DNA from: Rickettsiales bacterium
GTDB lineage: Bacteria; Pseudomonadota; Alphaproteobacteria; G027485855
NCBI GenBank assembly: GCA_027485855.1
Contig: JAIXQD010000001.1
Span: forward strand, 611,616-675,615
Direction: 5' to 3'
DNA: 64,000 nucleotides
The notes beneath the pieces were generated by a model. It was given only the letters and a program-made list of their open reading frames with translations, made no database searches and was not told the origin of the DNA. Made by a program: the position numbers and the translations under genes. This document shows, in pieces, positions 52,628 to 62,700 of this stretch (position 1 is its first letter; each line of letters begins with the position of its first letter).

Positions 52628-54454
52628 ATGACCATTTATCAAGCCCCTATCGACGATATTATGTTCATTCTGAACGATGTGCTTAATGTGCAGCAACTCA
52701 GCAAACTGCCCGGCTATGAGGCCGCTACCCCAGACCTGTTTGAAGCCATCATTGAAGAGGCCGGTAAATTCGCCGTCAAAGAATTACTGCCATTAAACAA
52801 AACCGGCGATGAGCAAGGCTGCGATTTAAATGCCGGCGTGGTTACCACCCCCACAGGCTTTGCTGCGGCCTATCAGGCTTTTTGTGCGCAGGGCTTCCCC
52901 AGCATGAATGGCGACCCTGCCTATGGCGGTCAAGGTTTGCCCAAGCTTTTGGGCGTTATTCTGGATGAGCTGGTTTGCAGCACTAACTTGTCTTTTGGCT
53001 TGTATCCCGGCCTGTCGCATGGCGCGGTTGATGCGCTGATGGCCCATGGCAGCGAGGCACAGCGGCAAATGTTTTTGCCAAAATTGCTGAGCGGTGAATG
53101 GACCGGCACTATGAACCTCACCGAGCCACAAGCTGGCACCGATCTTGGTTTGCTTAAAACCAAGGCCATACCTAACAACGATGGCAGCTACGCCATTGAA
53201 GGCACCAAAATATTTATCAGCTGTGGCGAGCATGATATGAGCGACAATATCGTGCATTTAGTGCTGGCCCGCCTGCCCGATGCCCCGGCTGGCGTTAAGG
53301 GCATTTCGTTGTTTATTGTGCCTAAATATATTCCTAATGCTGATAGCAGCAATGGCGCCCGCAATGCGCTGCACGCTGCACGGCTTGAAAATAAAATGGG
53401 TATTAAAGCCAGCGCCACCTGTGAAATGCAATTTGATGGCGCCAAAGGCTGGCTTATTGGCAAGCCAAATGAGGGCTTAAAATATATGTTCACCATGATG
53501 AATGCCGCGCGCCTGATGGTGGGCATTCAAGGCTTAGGTGTGGCTGAAACCGCTTATCAAAATGCTACCGATTATGCCATTCAGCGTTTGCAAGGTCGGG
53601 CGTTGAGTGGTGCCAAAAACCCCAGCGGCGTTGCTGACCCGCTTATTGTGCATGGCGATGTGCGCCGTATGCTGCTCACTATGCGCGCTCAAATAGAAGG
53701 CGCGCGCGCCATGGCCTATGAAATGGCCATGATGCTTGATATTGCCGCCAAACACCCTGATGCAGCAACACGCGCCAAAGCCAACGACCATGTGGCGCTA
53801 TTTACGCCTATTGTAAAATCATTCCTTACCGATCTTGGCTATGAGGCCGCTAATACGGGTATGCAAGTATGGGGTGGTCATGGCTATATCAAAGATAATG
53901 GCATGGAGCAGCTGGCCCGCGATGTGCGCATCACGCAAATTTACGAGGGCACCAATGGCGTGCAAGCCATGGATCTGGTTGGGCGCAAATTGCCGCTCAA
54001 AGGTGGCGCCGTGATGATGGGCTGGATGCAAGAGCTGGCTGGCGACATTGCCGCCGCGCAAAGCCACGCCGCACTCAAGCCACTGGCCGATGATTTAGCC
54101 AAAGCGCAAAAACATCTGGCTAAAGCCAGCCAGCATTTGGCCAGCAAAGCCATGAGCAACCCCGAGGAAGTCGGCGCAGCCGCGGTTGATTACCAGCGCC
54201 TCTTTGCACTCACCGCCATGGGCAAGCAGTGGCTACGCATGGCCAAAGCCGCCGAAGCACAAATTGCCGCAGGCAAAGGCTCGCCCTTTTATGCCGATAA
54301 GCTACAGCTGGCCGATTTTTATATGAAAAAAATCCTACCAGAGACATCGGGCCTATTGGCAAAAATTGAAGCGGGCGCCACGCCTACTATGGGCTTGGCC
54401 CCCACACGCTTCACCCGCCAAAATGAGGGCGTTGGCCGCACACCACAGCCATAA
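52628..54454 (+). CDS. Acyl-CoA dehydrogenase, long form (DmdC-like)
   Basis: The 608-residue flavoenzyme has MNLTEPQAGTDLGLLKTKA, FISCGEHDMSDNIVHLVLAR and the MQVWGGHGYIKDNGMEQLAR catalytic-base region. It has the C-terminal extension seen in the long DmdC/FadE5-like group. Members oxidise acyl-CoA, including methylmercaptopropionyl-CoA in marine bacteria, so the substrate is not certain. It lies 15 bases after fatty acid-CoA ligase, implying joint use in beta-oxidation. The C-terminal tail (GLAPTRFTRQNEGVGRTP) is polar. Confidence 0.9.
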   Translation: MTIYQAPIDDIMFILNDVLNVQQLSKLPGYEAATPDLFEAIIEEAGKFAVKELLPLNKTGDEQGCDLNAGVVTTPTGFAAAYQAFCAQGFPSMNGDPAYGGQGLPKLLGVILDELVCSTNLSFGLYPGLSHGAVDALMAHGSEAQRQMFLPKLLSGEWTGTMNLTEPQAGTDLGLLKTKAIPNNDGSYAIEGTKIFISCGEHDMSDNIVHLVLARLPDAPAGVKGISLFIVPKYIPNADSSNGARNALHAARLENKMGIKASATCEMQFDGAKGWLIGKPNEGLKYMFTMMNAARLMVGIQGLGVAETAYQNATDYAIQRLQGRALSGAKNPSGVADPLIVHGDVRRMLLTMRAQIEGARAMAYEMAMMLDIAAKHPDAATRAKANDHVALFTPIVKSFLTDLGYEAANTGMQVWGGHGYIKDNGMEQLARDVRITQIYEGTNGVQAMDLVGRKLPLKGGAVMMGWMQELAGDIAAAQSHAALKPLADDLAKAQKHLAKASQHLASKAMSNPEEVGAAAVDYQRLFALTAMGKQWLRMAKAAEAQIAAGKGSPFYADKLQLADFYMKKILPETSGLLAKIEAGATPTMGLAPTRFTRQNEGVGRTPQP

Positions 54455-54505
54455 AATTAGGCTCGTTATTGGCCTCATTATTGGCGAAAACTGCAGTGGC
54501 GGTGA

Positions 54506-54535
54506 TTGGCAGCGCGCAAATGGCTGTGCTATAAG
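54506..54535 (+). promoter_or_regulatory. Possible promoter of the O-antigen ligase-like gene
   Basis: TTGGCA (54506-54511) and TATAAG (54530-54535) are separated by 18 bases. The ATG at 54541 lies where transcription would start, so the message may be leaderless; no ribosome-binding site is seen. Confidence 0.4.
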
Positions 54536-54540
54536 TTTGC

Positions 54541-55716
54541 ATGTTTCAAAAACAGATCACTTATAGCTATGCCGCACTTTGGGGCTTTGGTATTTGCTTT
54601 GCCGCAACGGCAGGCATTATAGCGGGGCTCATCCACGCTTGGATTGCAGCGGTGCTTGCTTTGAGCGCAATAGCCTTTGCGACCTACAAAAAAGATGCGC
54701 CCATAAGCTACGCGCCGTTATATGTGGCCTTGCCATTACTGCTGTGGCTTGGCCTGAGCACTGGCACAAGCCTTGCGCCCGAAAAAAGCCTGCTTAAAGC
54801 CATGCATCATGGTGGGCTTTTGCTGCTTTTTGCCTTGTGGTTGTGCTTTCGCCCGGCAGCACCCATTTTGCCCGCAAAAACGCTGCTGCCAGCCTTTCTA
54901 ACTTTTGGCTGCGTGTTGCTTTTGCTTGAATGGTTAAGCGGGGGGCAAGCATTACATTTTGTCAATGCGGGCGTGTTTTCGAGCGAGCCGCCACAACGTT
55001 CTTCTTATAATCGGGGTGTGGCGGCGGCCTTATTATTGCTTTGGCCGGCACTCGCCTGCTTATGGCCACAAAAGAAAATATATGCCGGCCTGTTGTTGCT
55101 GCTGGCAACATTAGTGGTTTTTAATAGCGCTTTATTAACAGCGCAAATATGCCTTTTGGGTGGTTTGCTGCTTTGGCTTATTTTGCCGCGCCTGCCGCAA
55201 TTTTGGCAAAAAACCCCGCTGCTCTTGGCCGCGCTAAGCCTGCTGGCTTTGCCTTTATTAATTTATCTGCCAGCACATTATTTGAGCGCCGTGCCGCCTT
55301 CGGGCTTAGCGCGGCTTGAAATATGGCGCATTTTTATAACGGCAATAACCCAGCAGCCTTTATTGGGCTGGGGCATGGCGACAGCGCCACTGCTTACGCC
55401 CGCACAAGTTGGGCTAGCGCCTAGCGACTTTATCTATAGTCAAAATGGCAGCTTGCATGCACACCATATTTTATTGCATTTATGGGCCGAGCTTGGCTTA
55501 CTGGCCTTATTGTGGCTTGGCTTGGTGCTGGCCTTGCTGTGGCACAATTTGTGGAAATTGCCGCAAAACTTACAGCCTTTTATATTGATTCAGGCGCTGT
55601 GCTGGCTGGCATTTTGCTGCTTGTCTTTTAGCCCATGGCAAGAATGGTGGCTTGGCTTAAGTGCCTTTTGTGCAGTGCTGAGCATGCGCCTTTATTATGA
55701 AAGCAAACAATCATGA
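54541..55716 (+). CDS. O-antigen ligase-like polytopic membrane protein
   Basis: The 391-residue protein has about eleven membrane helices and a large periplasmic loop (SGLARLEIWRIFITAITQQP, SLHAHHILLHLWAELG). The loop carries the Wzy_C/WaaL-type arrangement, with an Arg and an HAH-type His after the loop. It should transfer an undecaprenyl-linked glycan onto lipid A core, or polymerise O-units. It starts 86 bases after the dehydrogenase gene and overlaps the GT4 gene by 4 bases. Confidence 0.82.
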   Translation: MFQKQITYSYAALWGFGICFAATAGIIAGLIHAWIAAVLALSAIAFATYKKDAPISYAPLYVALPLLLWLGLSTGTSLAPEKSLLKAMHHGGLLLLFALWLCFRPAAPILPAKTLLPAFLTFGCVLLLLEWLSGGQALHFVNAGVFSSEPPQRSSYNRGVAAALLLLWPALACLWPQKKIYAGLLLLLATLVVFNSALLTAQICLLGGLLLWLILPRLPQFWQKTPLLLAALSLLALPLLIYLPAHYLSAVPPSGLARLEIWRIFITAITQQPLLGWGMATAPLLTPAQVGLAPSDFIYSQNGSLHAHHILLHLWAELGLLALLWLGLVLALLWHNLWKLPQNLQPFILIQALCWLAFCCLSFSPWQEWWLGLSAFCAVLSMRLYYESKQS

Positions 55717-56762
55717 AAATCTTACATCTTATGGCGGGCGGTGGCGAAGGTGGGGCCGAAACTTTCTCAACCGAGCTTATGGCGGCGCTACAAACGCAGT
55801 ATCCTGATTTAGTGCAAATGGCCCTCGTCAAAAACCATGCATTGCGCGCCACGCGCTTGCGCGATGCCGGCGTTACAGTCAATACGCAGTTCTGGCAAAA
55901 CCCCATTTTGCGGCGCTGGCGTTTGCAAAGACTGATTAAAAACTTTAAGCCCGATATCATCCATGCTTGGATGAGCAAAGCCGCCAGCATTTTGCCGCCG
56001 CCCGCGGGTACACCGCAAATTGGCTGGTTTGGCGGCTATTATCGCCTGCACCGCTTTAAAAATTGCACCGCCTGGGTGGGCTGCACGCCCGATATCCAAC
56101 GGCACCTCATTGAGCACACACAGCGGCCCCAGCAATGTTTTGCCCTGCCAACCTTTGCCGAAATAACCAAAGCACCCGCAACGCCGCGTGCGCGCTTTAA
56201 CACACCCGCCGATGTGCCGCTCATTTTATGTTTGGCGCGCCTGCACCCTAAAAAAGGCCTCGATACTTTATTAGCGGCCATGACCCGCATCACCGACGCG
56301 CATTTATGGATTGCCGGTGAAGGTGAATTGCGCCACACACTTGAGCAGCAAATCATCGCACTTAAGCTAACCGACCGTGTGCGGCTTTTGGGCTGGCAAA
56401 CCGACAGAGCAGCTTTATTAGCCGCAGCCGATGTGCTGGCCGTGCCCTCACGTTATGAGCCCTTTGGCACAGTGATGGTTGAAGGCTGGATGTGCCAAGT
56501 GCCGGTTGTTGCCGCCGCAGCGCAAGGCCCCAAAGCCACCATCATTGATGGCGAAAATGGCCTGTTAGTGCCAATTGATGACGCGCCCGCTTTAGCACAC
56601 GCCCTGCAGCAAGCGCTGCACAACAAAACTTTACGCGAAAAAATTATTACCGGCGGCACGGCAACTTATGCAGCGCGCTTCACCCGCGAGCGCGTTGCCG
56701 CAGGCTTTATGCAGCTTTATCAGCAATTATTAGCTGAAAAGCCCTTAGCAAAAAAGCCATAG
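55713..56762 (+). CDS. GT4-family glycosyltransferase
   Basis: The 349-residue GT-B protein starts KILHLMAGGGEGGAETFSTE and has LCLARLHPKKGLDTLLAAM, RVRLLGWQTDRAALLAAADV and VPSRYEPFGTVMVEGWMCQV (EX7E donor motif). It likely adds a sugar to LPS core or O-antigen. It is coupled to the O-antigen ligase-like gene by an ATGA overlap. The convergent SDR follows 3 bases later. Confidence 0.9.
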   Translation: MKILHLMAGGGEGGAETFSTELMAALQTQYPDLVQMALVKNHALRATRLRDAGVTVNTQFWQNPILRRWRLQRLIKNFKPDIIHAWMSKAASILPPPAGTPQIGWFGGYYRLHRFKNCTAWVGCTPDIQRHLIEHTQRPQQCFALPTFAEITKAPATPRARFNTPADVPLILCLARLHPKKGLDTLLAAMTRITDAHLWIAGEGELRHTLEQQIIALKLTDRVRLLGWQTDRAALLAAADVLAVPSRYEPFGTVMVEGWMCQVPVVAAAAQGPKATIIDGENGLLVPIDDAPALAHALQQALHNKTLREKIITGGTATYAARFTRERVAAGFMQLYQQLLAEKPLAKKP

Positions 56763-56765
56763 GGC

Positions 56766-57545
56766 TTACCGCCCCGTGCCGGGCTTGCTTTTAACCTTGG
56801 CCAACAATTGACCTTGCCAGCCTATAGGCAAACAACGCAGCAGCCATTGCAGCGCAAAAAGCGCTTTTGGGAATATTATCCTTATTGGTCTAGCGGGCAA
56901 TTTTTTGGCAATATAGGCCGCTGCCGCATCGGCGCTAAGCATAAACGGCATGGGGAATGGATTAACCGCTGTCATGGGCGTGCGGATAAAGCCGGGGCAA
57001 GCCACCGTAACAGCCACATTAAGTGGCGCATAAAATGCCGCCATGGCCTCGCCCCAAACGCGCACCGCGGCCTTACTGGCACAATAAGCCGGTTGATTGG
57101 GCGCACTGATAAAACTAGCCAAGCTGCTGATGATTAAAACATGACCACAACCACGCTGCGCCATACGCGGCAAAATGGGCAGCACAGTATTTTGCACGCC
57201 GGTAACATTGGTGGCAAAAATTGCCAAGGTTTGTGCGATGCCCTCCCCCTGCCCGCCCGTGCCAGCCGAAATGCCGGCATTGGCAATCACTAAATCGAGC
57301 GGGGTTTGCTCATCGGCATAAAGCACGTAATCTTGCATGGCTTGTGTATTGGTGACATCAAGCGCCCTGCAATCGACTTGCGCGCCTTTAGCGGCACAAT
57401 TTTTAGCAATGGCCTCTAAGCGCGCAGAATCACGCCCGCACAGATACAGCACATTATTGGGTTTGGCATAATGCATGGCCAAAGCCGCACCCAAACCGCT
57501 TGACGCGCCCGTAATAAAGATATGCCGATAAATAAAGGGTTTCAT
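56766..57545 (-). CDS. Short-chain dehydrogenase/reductase
   Basis: The 259-residue SDR has the cofactor motif FITGASSGLGAALAMHYA, NAGISAGTGG, the catalytic Ser in IISSLASFISAPNQP and YCASKAA (Tyr and Lys). It is a complete classical SDR of the DltE/YqjQ-like type, with a hydrophobic C-terminal tail (RIIFPKALFALQWLLRCLP) that may be membrane associated. The substrate is unknown. It converges on the GT4 gene and is divergent from the patatin gene. Confidence 0.9.
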   Translation of the reverse strand: MKPFIYRHIFITGASSGLGAALAMHYAKPNNVLYLCGRDSARLEAIAKNCAAKGAQVDCRALDVTNTQAMQDYVLYADEQTPLDLVIANAGISAGTGGQGEGIAQTLAIFATNVTGVQNTVLPILPRMAQRGCGHVLIISSLASFISAPNQPAYCASKAAVRVWGEAMAAFYAPLNVAVTVACPGFIRTPMTAVNPFPMPFMLSADAAAAYIAKKLPARPIRIIFPKALFALQWLLRCLPIGWQGQLLAKVKSKPGTGR

Positions 57546-57682
57546 TGACCACCTCGATTATTTTGCAGCGCACAACAAGCCCGCCAAATACTGTTGTTAT
57601 ACTATTGCGCTTTGGCACTAGCGTGCTAGGCTTTTGTTGAATTAGATTTCTTACCCCTCCTTTTTTACTGAAAGCGCAGCTC

Positions 57683-58819
57683 TTGCCCGGTCAGGTTCGA
57701 ATCCTTGCAATTGATGGTGGCGGCATTCGCGGCGTTATCCCTGCACGCCTGCTGCAAGAGCTAGAAGACCGCACCGGCAAGCCGATTAGCGAATCTTTCC
57801 ACATGATTGCGGGGTCATCAACGGGTGCCATTATTGCCTGCGGGTTATCGCGCCCCGTGCAGCCAGTGCCCGCCCATGGCATGATGGAGCTTTACCAAAA
57901 AGAAGGCCCAAAAATTTTCTCGCGCAGTTTTGGCGAATGGTTATGGAATGGCGCGGGCTTTCGGCGGCGCGAATATCATGCCGAGGTGCTTGAGCGCACG
58001 CTGAACCGCACTTGTGGTCATGCGCGCTTATCGGATGTAAGCCATGTTGATTTGGTTGTGCCGGTGCGTGATTTTGCCAATGGGCAGGAATATATTTTCC
58101 GCAGTTGGAAAGCGCGCGGCATTCGTTTGCATAATCCGGCTGATGCACCAAAATTTGACTTTCATTTGCGTGATGTCGCGCGGGCGGCATCGAGCGCCCC
58201 CACCCTGTTTGAGCCCGCCAATATCCGCGATGCGGCGGGGCGCGAATATAGTTTTATTGATGGCGCCGTATATGAGAACAACCCCATGGAACTGGCCTAT
58301 AATGAAGCGGTTAAGCTTTATCCGGATGCTGATTCTATTGTGATTGTCTCGCTCGGCACGGGCAGTGAATCGCTGGCTGAAAACCCCAACAGCGCCAAAT
58401 TTTGGGGCAAGCTGCAATGGGCCGGCCGCCTGATTAAATCACAGATGCAGCATAGCGCGCACAGAGCCGAGCGTAACCTGCTGCTGCGCCTGCGCGAGCG
58501 CGAAACTTTGCAAAAAAACTTTAAGTGGGAATATCACCGCTTTGAAGTTGACCTCAGTAAGCTGGACGAGCACCGGCAAAAACCAAGCGATGAAATGGAC
58601 AATGCCTCGCCTGAAAATTTACTGGCGCTGCGCAATGTCTCTTTAGGCATGATCTTGCGCGAAGATACCAGGCTGCGCCAGTTAAGCCAGTTGTTGCGCC
58701 AACCCATGACCTCACGCACTGATTTGGGCTATCCGGGTCGCTATTTTCCGCATGCGCCAGCGGGCAGCCCCCACACGCCAACGCCGCCAGCAGCAACACC
58801 GCCTGCGCCAACACCTTAA
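57683..58819 (+). CDS. Patatin-like phospholipase
   Basis: The 378-residue enzyme has the anion-hole GGGIRG (12-17), the nucleophile motif GSSTG with Ser46, and the catalytic Asp in FIDGAVYENNP (Asp about 193). It therefore has a complete patatin dyad. It has no signal peptide and ends in a Pro/Thr-rich tail (SPHTPTPPAATPPAPTP). Patatins hydrolyse membrane lipids; this sequence type also occurs among CBASS effectors, but no cyclase or CD-NTase gene is nearby. The start is a TTG at 57683, since an in-frame stop lies at 57638 and no ATG exists between. It converges on the AAA+ gene. Confidence 0.85.
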   Translation: MPGQVRILAIDGGGIRGVIPARLLQELEDRTGKPISESFHMIAGSSTGAIIACGLSRPVQPVPAHGMMELYQKEGPKIFSRSFGEWLWNGAGFRRREYHAEVLERTLNRTCGHARLSDVSHVDLVVPVRDFANGQEYIFRSWKARGIRLHNPADAPKFDFHLRDVARAASSAPTLFEPANIRDAAGREYSFIDGAVYENNPMELAYNEAVKLYPDADSIVIVSLGTGSESLAENPNSAKFWGKLQWAGRLIKSQMQHSAHRAERNLLLRLRERETLQKNFKWEYHRFEVDLSKLDEHRQKPSDEMDNASPENLLALRNVSLGMILREDTRLRQLSQLLRQPMTSRTDLGYPGRYFPHAPAGSPHTPTPPAATPPAPTP

Positions 58820-58835
58820 ATATTTCTAGCGCGCA

Positions 58836-59708
58836 TTAGCCGCGCAGGGCTGCGGCAGAAACGCCGGCTTCGGTTGCCAGCGCTGTGGTTATCGACTCTT
58901 CATCAAGGGCGGTTTTGTCATATTTTGCGGCATAGGCACAAGCCGCATCGAGCAATAAAATTGATTTATCGGGGTTATTGCGATTACGCAGATAGCGCCC
59001 CGTAAGCGTGACAATTGTTTTTAGCAAGGCATCGTCAATAGTGAGCTGAAAATGCTTTTCATAGACGCTTTTAAGCCCAGTCATAATGATAATGGTTTCC
59101 TCGGGCGTGGGCTCACGCAAATTGATTTTTTGAAAACGCCGATCAACCGCGCCATCTGGCTTAACATAATCGGTATATTCATTGACTGTGGTGGCCCCCA
59201 CCACACGCAAATGCCCCGCCGTGAGATGTGGCTTAAGCAAATCGGAAGTGCCACTCACCGAACTTGCCGGGCAATTAGGCATAAGTGTGTGCATCTCATC
59301 GATGCAGATAATAATGGGTGGCTGCGTTTTGCTGGCGTTGCGCTCGGCGATACCCTTCACAAAGGGAATGAGCCGCCCCTCATAATCGGCGCGCGATGTG
59401 CTGCCAGCGGCCATAGCGGTGAGGTCGGCCTCAATCACGCGGGCATTTTGCAACAGCCGTGGCACTTTACCAAAAACAATTTGCCGTGCTAACGCCACAA
59501 AGGCCGCCGTTTTACCCACACCCGGCCCACCCAGCAACACCACATTAGAGCGCCCGCGCTGCAACAAAATGGTGATCATCTGATCAACCTCTTCATCGCG
59601 GCCAATCACGGGGTCGGTTTTGCCGTCTAAGGCGCGCTGCGTAAGGTCGTTGCCAAACCGCTCGATGAGGCTGTTTAACTGCTCATCACTCACGCGCCAA
59701 GCTGTCAT
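58836..59708 (-). CDS. Standalone AAA+ ATPase like ClpA/ClpB domain 1
   Basis: The 290-residue protein aligns with the first ATPase domain of ClpA/ClpB. It has LTQRALDGKTDPVIGRDEEV, Walker A LLGGPGVGKTAAF (60-67), IEADLTAMAAGSTSRADYEG, Walker B IIICIDEMHTLM (132-143), sensor-1 VVGATTVNEYTDY and Arg-finger AVDRRFQKI. It lacks the Clp N-domain, the ClpB middle domain, the second ATPase domain and the ClpP loop. It ends just where Clp domain 1 normally ends, so it is a separate protein and not a fragment of a Clp gene in this window. It begins 3 bases after the stop of the coiled-coil gene, so the two are coupled and probably work together. Confidence 0.85.
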   Translation of the reverse strand: MTAWRVSDEQLNSLIERFGNDLTQRALDGKTDPVIGRDEEVDQMITILLQRGRSNVVLLGGPGVGKTAAFVALARQIVFGKVPRLLQNARVIEADLTAMAAGSTSRADYEGRLIPFVKGIAERNASKTQPPIIICIDEMHTLMPNCPASSVSGTSDLLKPHLTAGHLRVVGATTVNEYTDYVKPDGAVDRRFQKINLREPTPEETIIIMTGLKSVYEKHFQLTIDDALLKTIVTLTGRYLRNRNNPDKSILLLDAACAYAAKYDKTALDEESITTALATEAGVSAAALRG

Positions 59709-59711
59709 GGC

Positions 59712-62700
59712 TTAACCCGCTTTTTTGCTGTGATCGGCATCATCGCCTTGCAGCGCATGCATCTGCTGCTCGACCGATAAGGCAATCTCGGTGAGGCGGG
59801 CTTTGGTGCGCTCGCCCAACAGGCCCATAAGTTGCTGCGTATTCTCAAGCCGATCAACCAGCTGCTGTAAGCCTGCCACCGATTTATGACTGCCGCCCTC
59901 TATCCGCAGCATTTGCCCATGTAGCTCGTGGCTGGCGTCACCAATAACGCGCAATTGCTGCTCAACCATTTGGCTAAAGCCAGACAAAAGCTGACTGGCC
60001 TGCTCGGCTGTTTCGGCCAAGGCCGCCACATCTAAACGCAGGGTTTTGCCGCTGGCTTCGCTGGATTGCAGCAAGCGGCCAATAATGCTCTCAAGCCCGC
60101 CGAGTGCGCTCTCGCCCGTTTTTTGCACTATGTTTAGCGCATCACGCAGACGCAGTTGCAAACTATCGCCCAGATGCTGCACAGCCTCCAACTGTTGCTG
60201 CACCAATAACCCCGTTTGCTGCTGCTGGGCCGCCATGCCGCTAACCGCTATGCGCATTTGTTGCTCGGCTTTATGCGTGCGCTCAACCAATTGTGCTGCC
60301 TCACTGCCCAAAGTTTGGCTGGCACTATAAAGCAATGACTGCGATTGACCCGCCGCCACACCCAGCTCGGCCAGCTCATCGGCCAGCGATTTGCTGATTT
60401 GTAATAAGCGCGCCTCAAGGCTTGAACCATCTTGCTGCAAATCACGCAGCACATGATTCATTTGTGCGGTGGCCTGCTGGATACGGCTGGTGGTTGTTTC
60501 AGCCCCTTGCAGCAAACCGCTTTGCGCCAGCGATAATTGCTGCGCACTTTCGCTTTGGCGGACGATTTGCTCATCCAGCTGGCGGTAAACCTGCTGCAAT
60601 TGACCACTGGCAATCTCGGCCATGTCGCGCACGCGCTTGCTGCTATGTTCAAGCTGCGCATCAAGGCTGCTGGTCATTTGCAAGAATTGCTGCGCCAAAG
60701 CCTGCAAACGCTGCTGCGCATTTTGGCTCTGACTATCTGAGACGCGACCCGCATAGTTAAGCTGCTCGGTTTGCTGGCCCATTGATAACAACACTTGCTC
60801 ATGACCTTCGGCCAGATTTTGCCGCGCCGTTTGCAATTGTGCCAACCAGGCTTGCAACGCTTCTGCGGCGATTTTTGCTTCGCTCGCGGTGGCATTAAAA
60901 TCATTTTGCCATTGGCCTTGCTGTTGCATGAGGCCAGCAAAACTACTTTGCAGCATTTGTGCTTGTTGTGTTGCAACTTGCTGCAATTGGCTGCCTTCGC
61001 CTTGCAAGCTTGTGCTAGCCGCCGATAATTGCGCCTGATAAGCCTCGCTGGCAGCGCCACAATCGGCCGCGATGCGTTGCAATTGCTGTGCTTGCTCATT
61101 GATGGCGCTCATCAGGCTTTGCGCCATTTTTTGCTGCACAGAAAGCGCATCGCCCGTTTGTTGTTGCTGGCTGGCAAAGCTGGCAAATTCAGCCTTAGCC
61201 ACTGCACCAAGCTGTTGCAGGTCTTGGCTGAGTTTTTGTGCCGCACTGCTAAACATCGTGGTTTCGTTGGCAAAGAGCGCGCGGCTTTGTGCCACGCTGG
61301 CTTGCAGTTGTTGCTGTAGCTCTTGTGCCTGTTGCGCATGCTGCTGATAAAGCGTGCCCAGCTCGGAGTTATGTTGCTGCAATTGCGTTTGCGACTGCTC
61401 GGCCAAGTTAAACAGTTTTTGTGCTTCTTGCGCAAACTGACGTGTGGCAGTTAGGCTTTGCTCTTGCAAGGCTTGCGCAGTGCCGGTGAGGCTGCGCATA
61501 TCCTGCTCGGTGCGCTGGGCTTGCTCGCGCAAACTCTGCACTTGTTGTGCCAACACCGTGCTGGCACCACTCAAGCGCGTTTCAGCCGCACCCACTGTTT
61601 CGCCAAGGCTGGCATAATGACGCTGCAAGGCAAGCCCGGCATCGCCAAGGCGGCTCATGCCTTGTTGCGCGGCCTTATCGCCAAGCTGCACGGTGTTTTC
61701 TAAACGCTCGGCCAAGCTGCGCAGCTGTGCTTGCGCTTGTTGGGCTTGCGCTTCGGTCATTTGACCGGTTTTGCGCCAATGCTCATGCGTTTCGGCCAGC
61801 TGGCGGGTTTGTTCGGCCAGCTGCTCGGCACTATAGTGCAAATCTTGCTTCAGCTTTTCACCTTGGCTAGAGAGCTGCTGCACGGCTTGCAGCAATTGCT
61901 CGCTGGCTTGTTGCCACTGCCCGCCTTCACGGTTGAGCGCGCCACTGAGAGCCTGCACCGCTGCCTCAACTTCGGTTTGCAACTGACGGCTGCCTTGACT
62001 GAGGCGTGACAAACTATCGCGGCTGACTTGCTCAAATTGCGACATTTGCGTTTGCAGCGATTGCTGTAACACACTGCTTTGCTGCACCAGACTATTTGCC
62101 GTGCGGCGCAATTCTTGCTCGCTATTTTGGCCATGCTGCACAAGCTCGCGGGCTTCGTTTTGAATGCCAAGCTGGGCTTGTGATAATTGCTGGCGCACTT
62201 GCTCGCCGGTTTGCGCCAGATTTTGCATGAGGCCTTGTAGCTCTTGGCTGATTTCGGCCAAAGGCTGCATTTGTTGCTGCTGTAATTGCACCGTTTGCGC
62301 GCTGGCCTGACGCAATTGCTCGAGCACCGATATAAATTGCTGCTGCGTGCCCATGCTTTGCCCGCCAAAGCTCTGCATATCGCTGTTAAGCGATTGCTGC
62401 GCCTGCTGCACGCGCAGTAAATGCTGCGCCAGCTCATCACCATAGCTGCCAAGGCCGGCTTGTGCTTGCTTGGTCTCTTGCGCAAGGCGGCCCAAAAGGC
62501 TTTGTATCTGCTGCTCGGTTTGTGCATTGAGTGCGGCTGTTTTTTGCGCCAGCTCTTCAAGCAATTGATTTAATTGCTGACGGTTGCTGCTGTAAAATTG
62601 CTGCATTTGCTCGGCTGTTTTATGCGACAAGCTCTGCCAGCCTTGCTCTTGTTGCGCCAGCGCATCCTGCTGTTGCTGGCTGAGGCCAACAAAATCGGTG

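Noticed and set aside
57683..58819. CBASS or other anti-phage operon around the patatin
   Set aside because: No CD-NTase, HORMA, TRIP13 or ubiquitin-like partner is seen; the nearby AAA+ protein is Clp-like and on the opposite strand.
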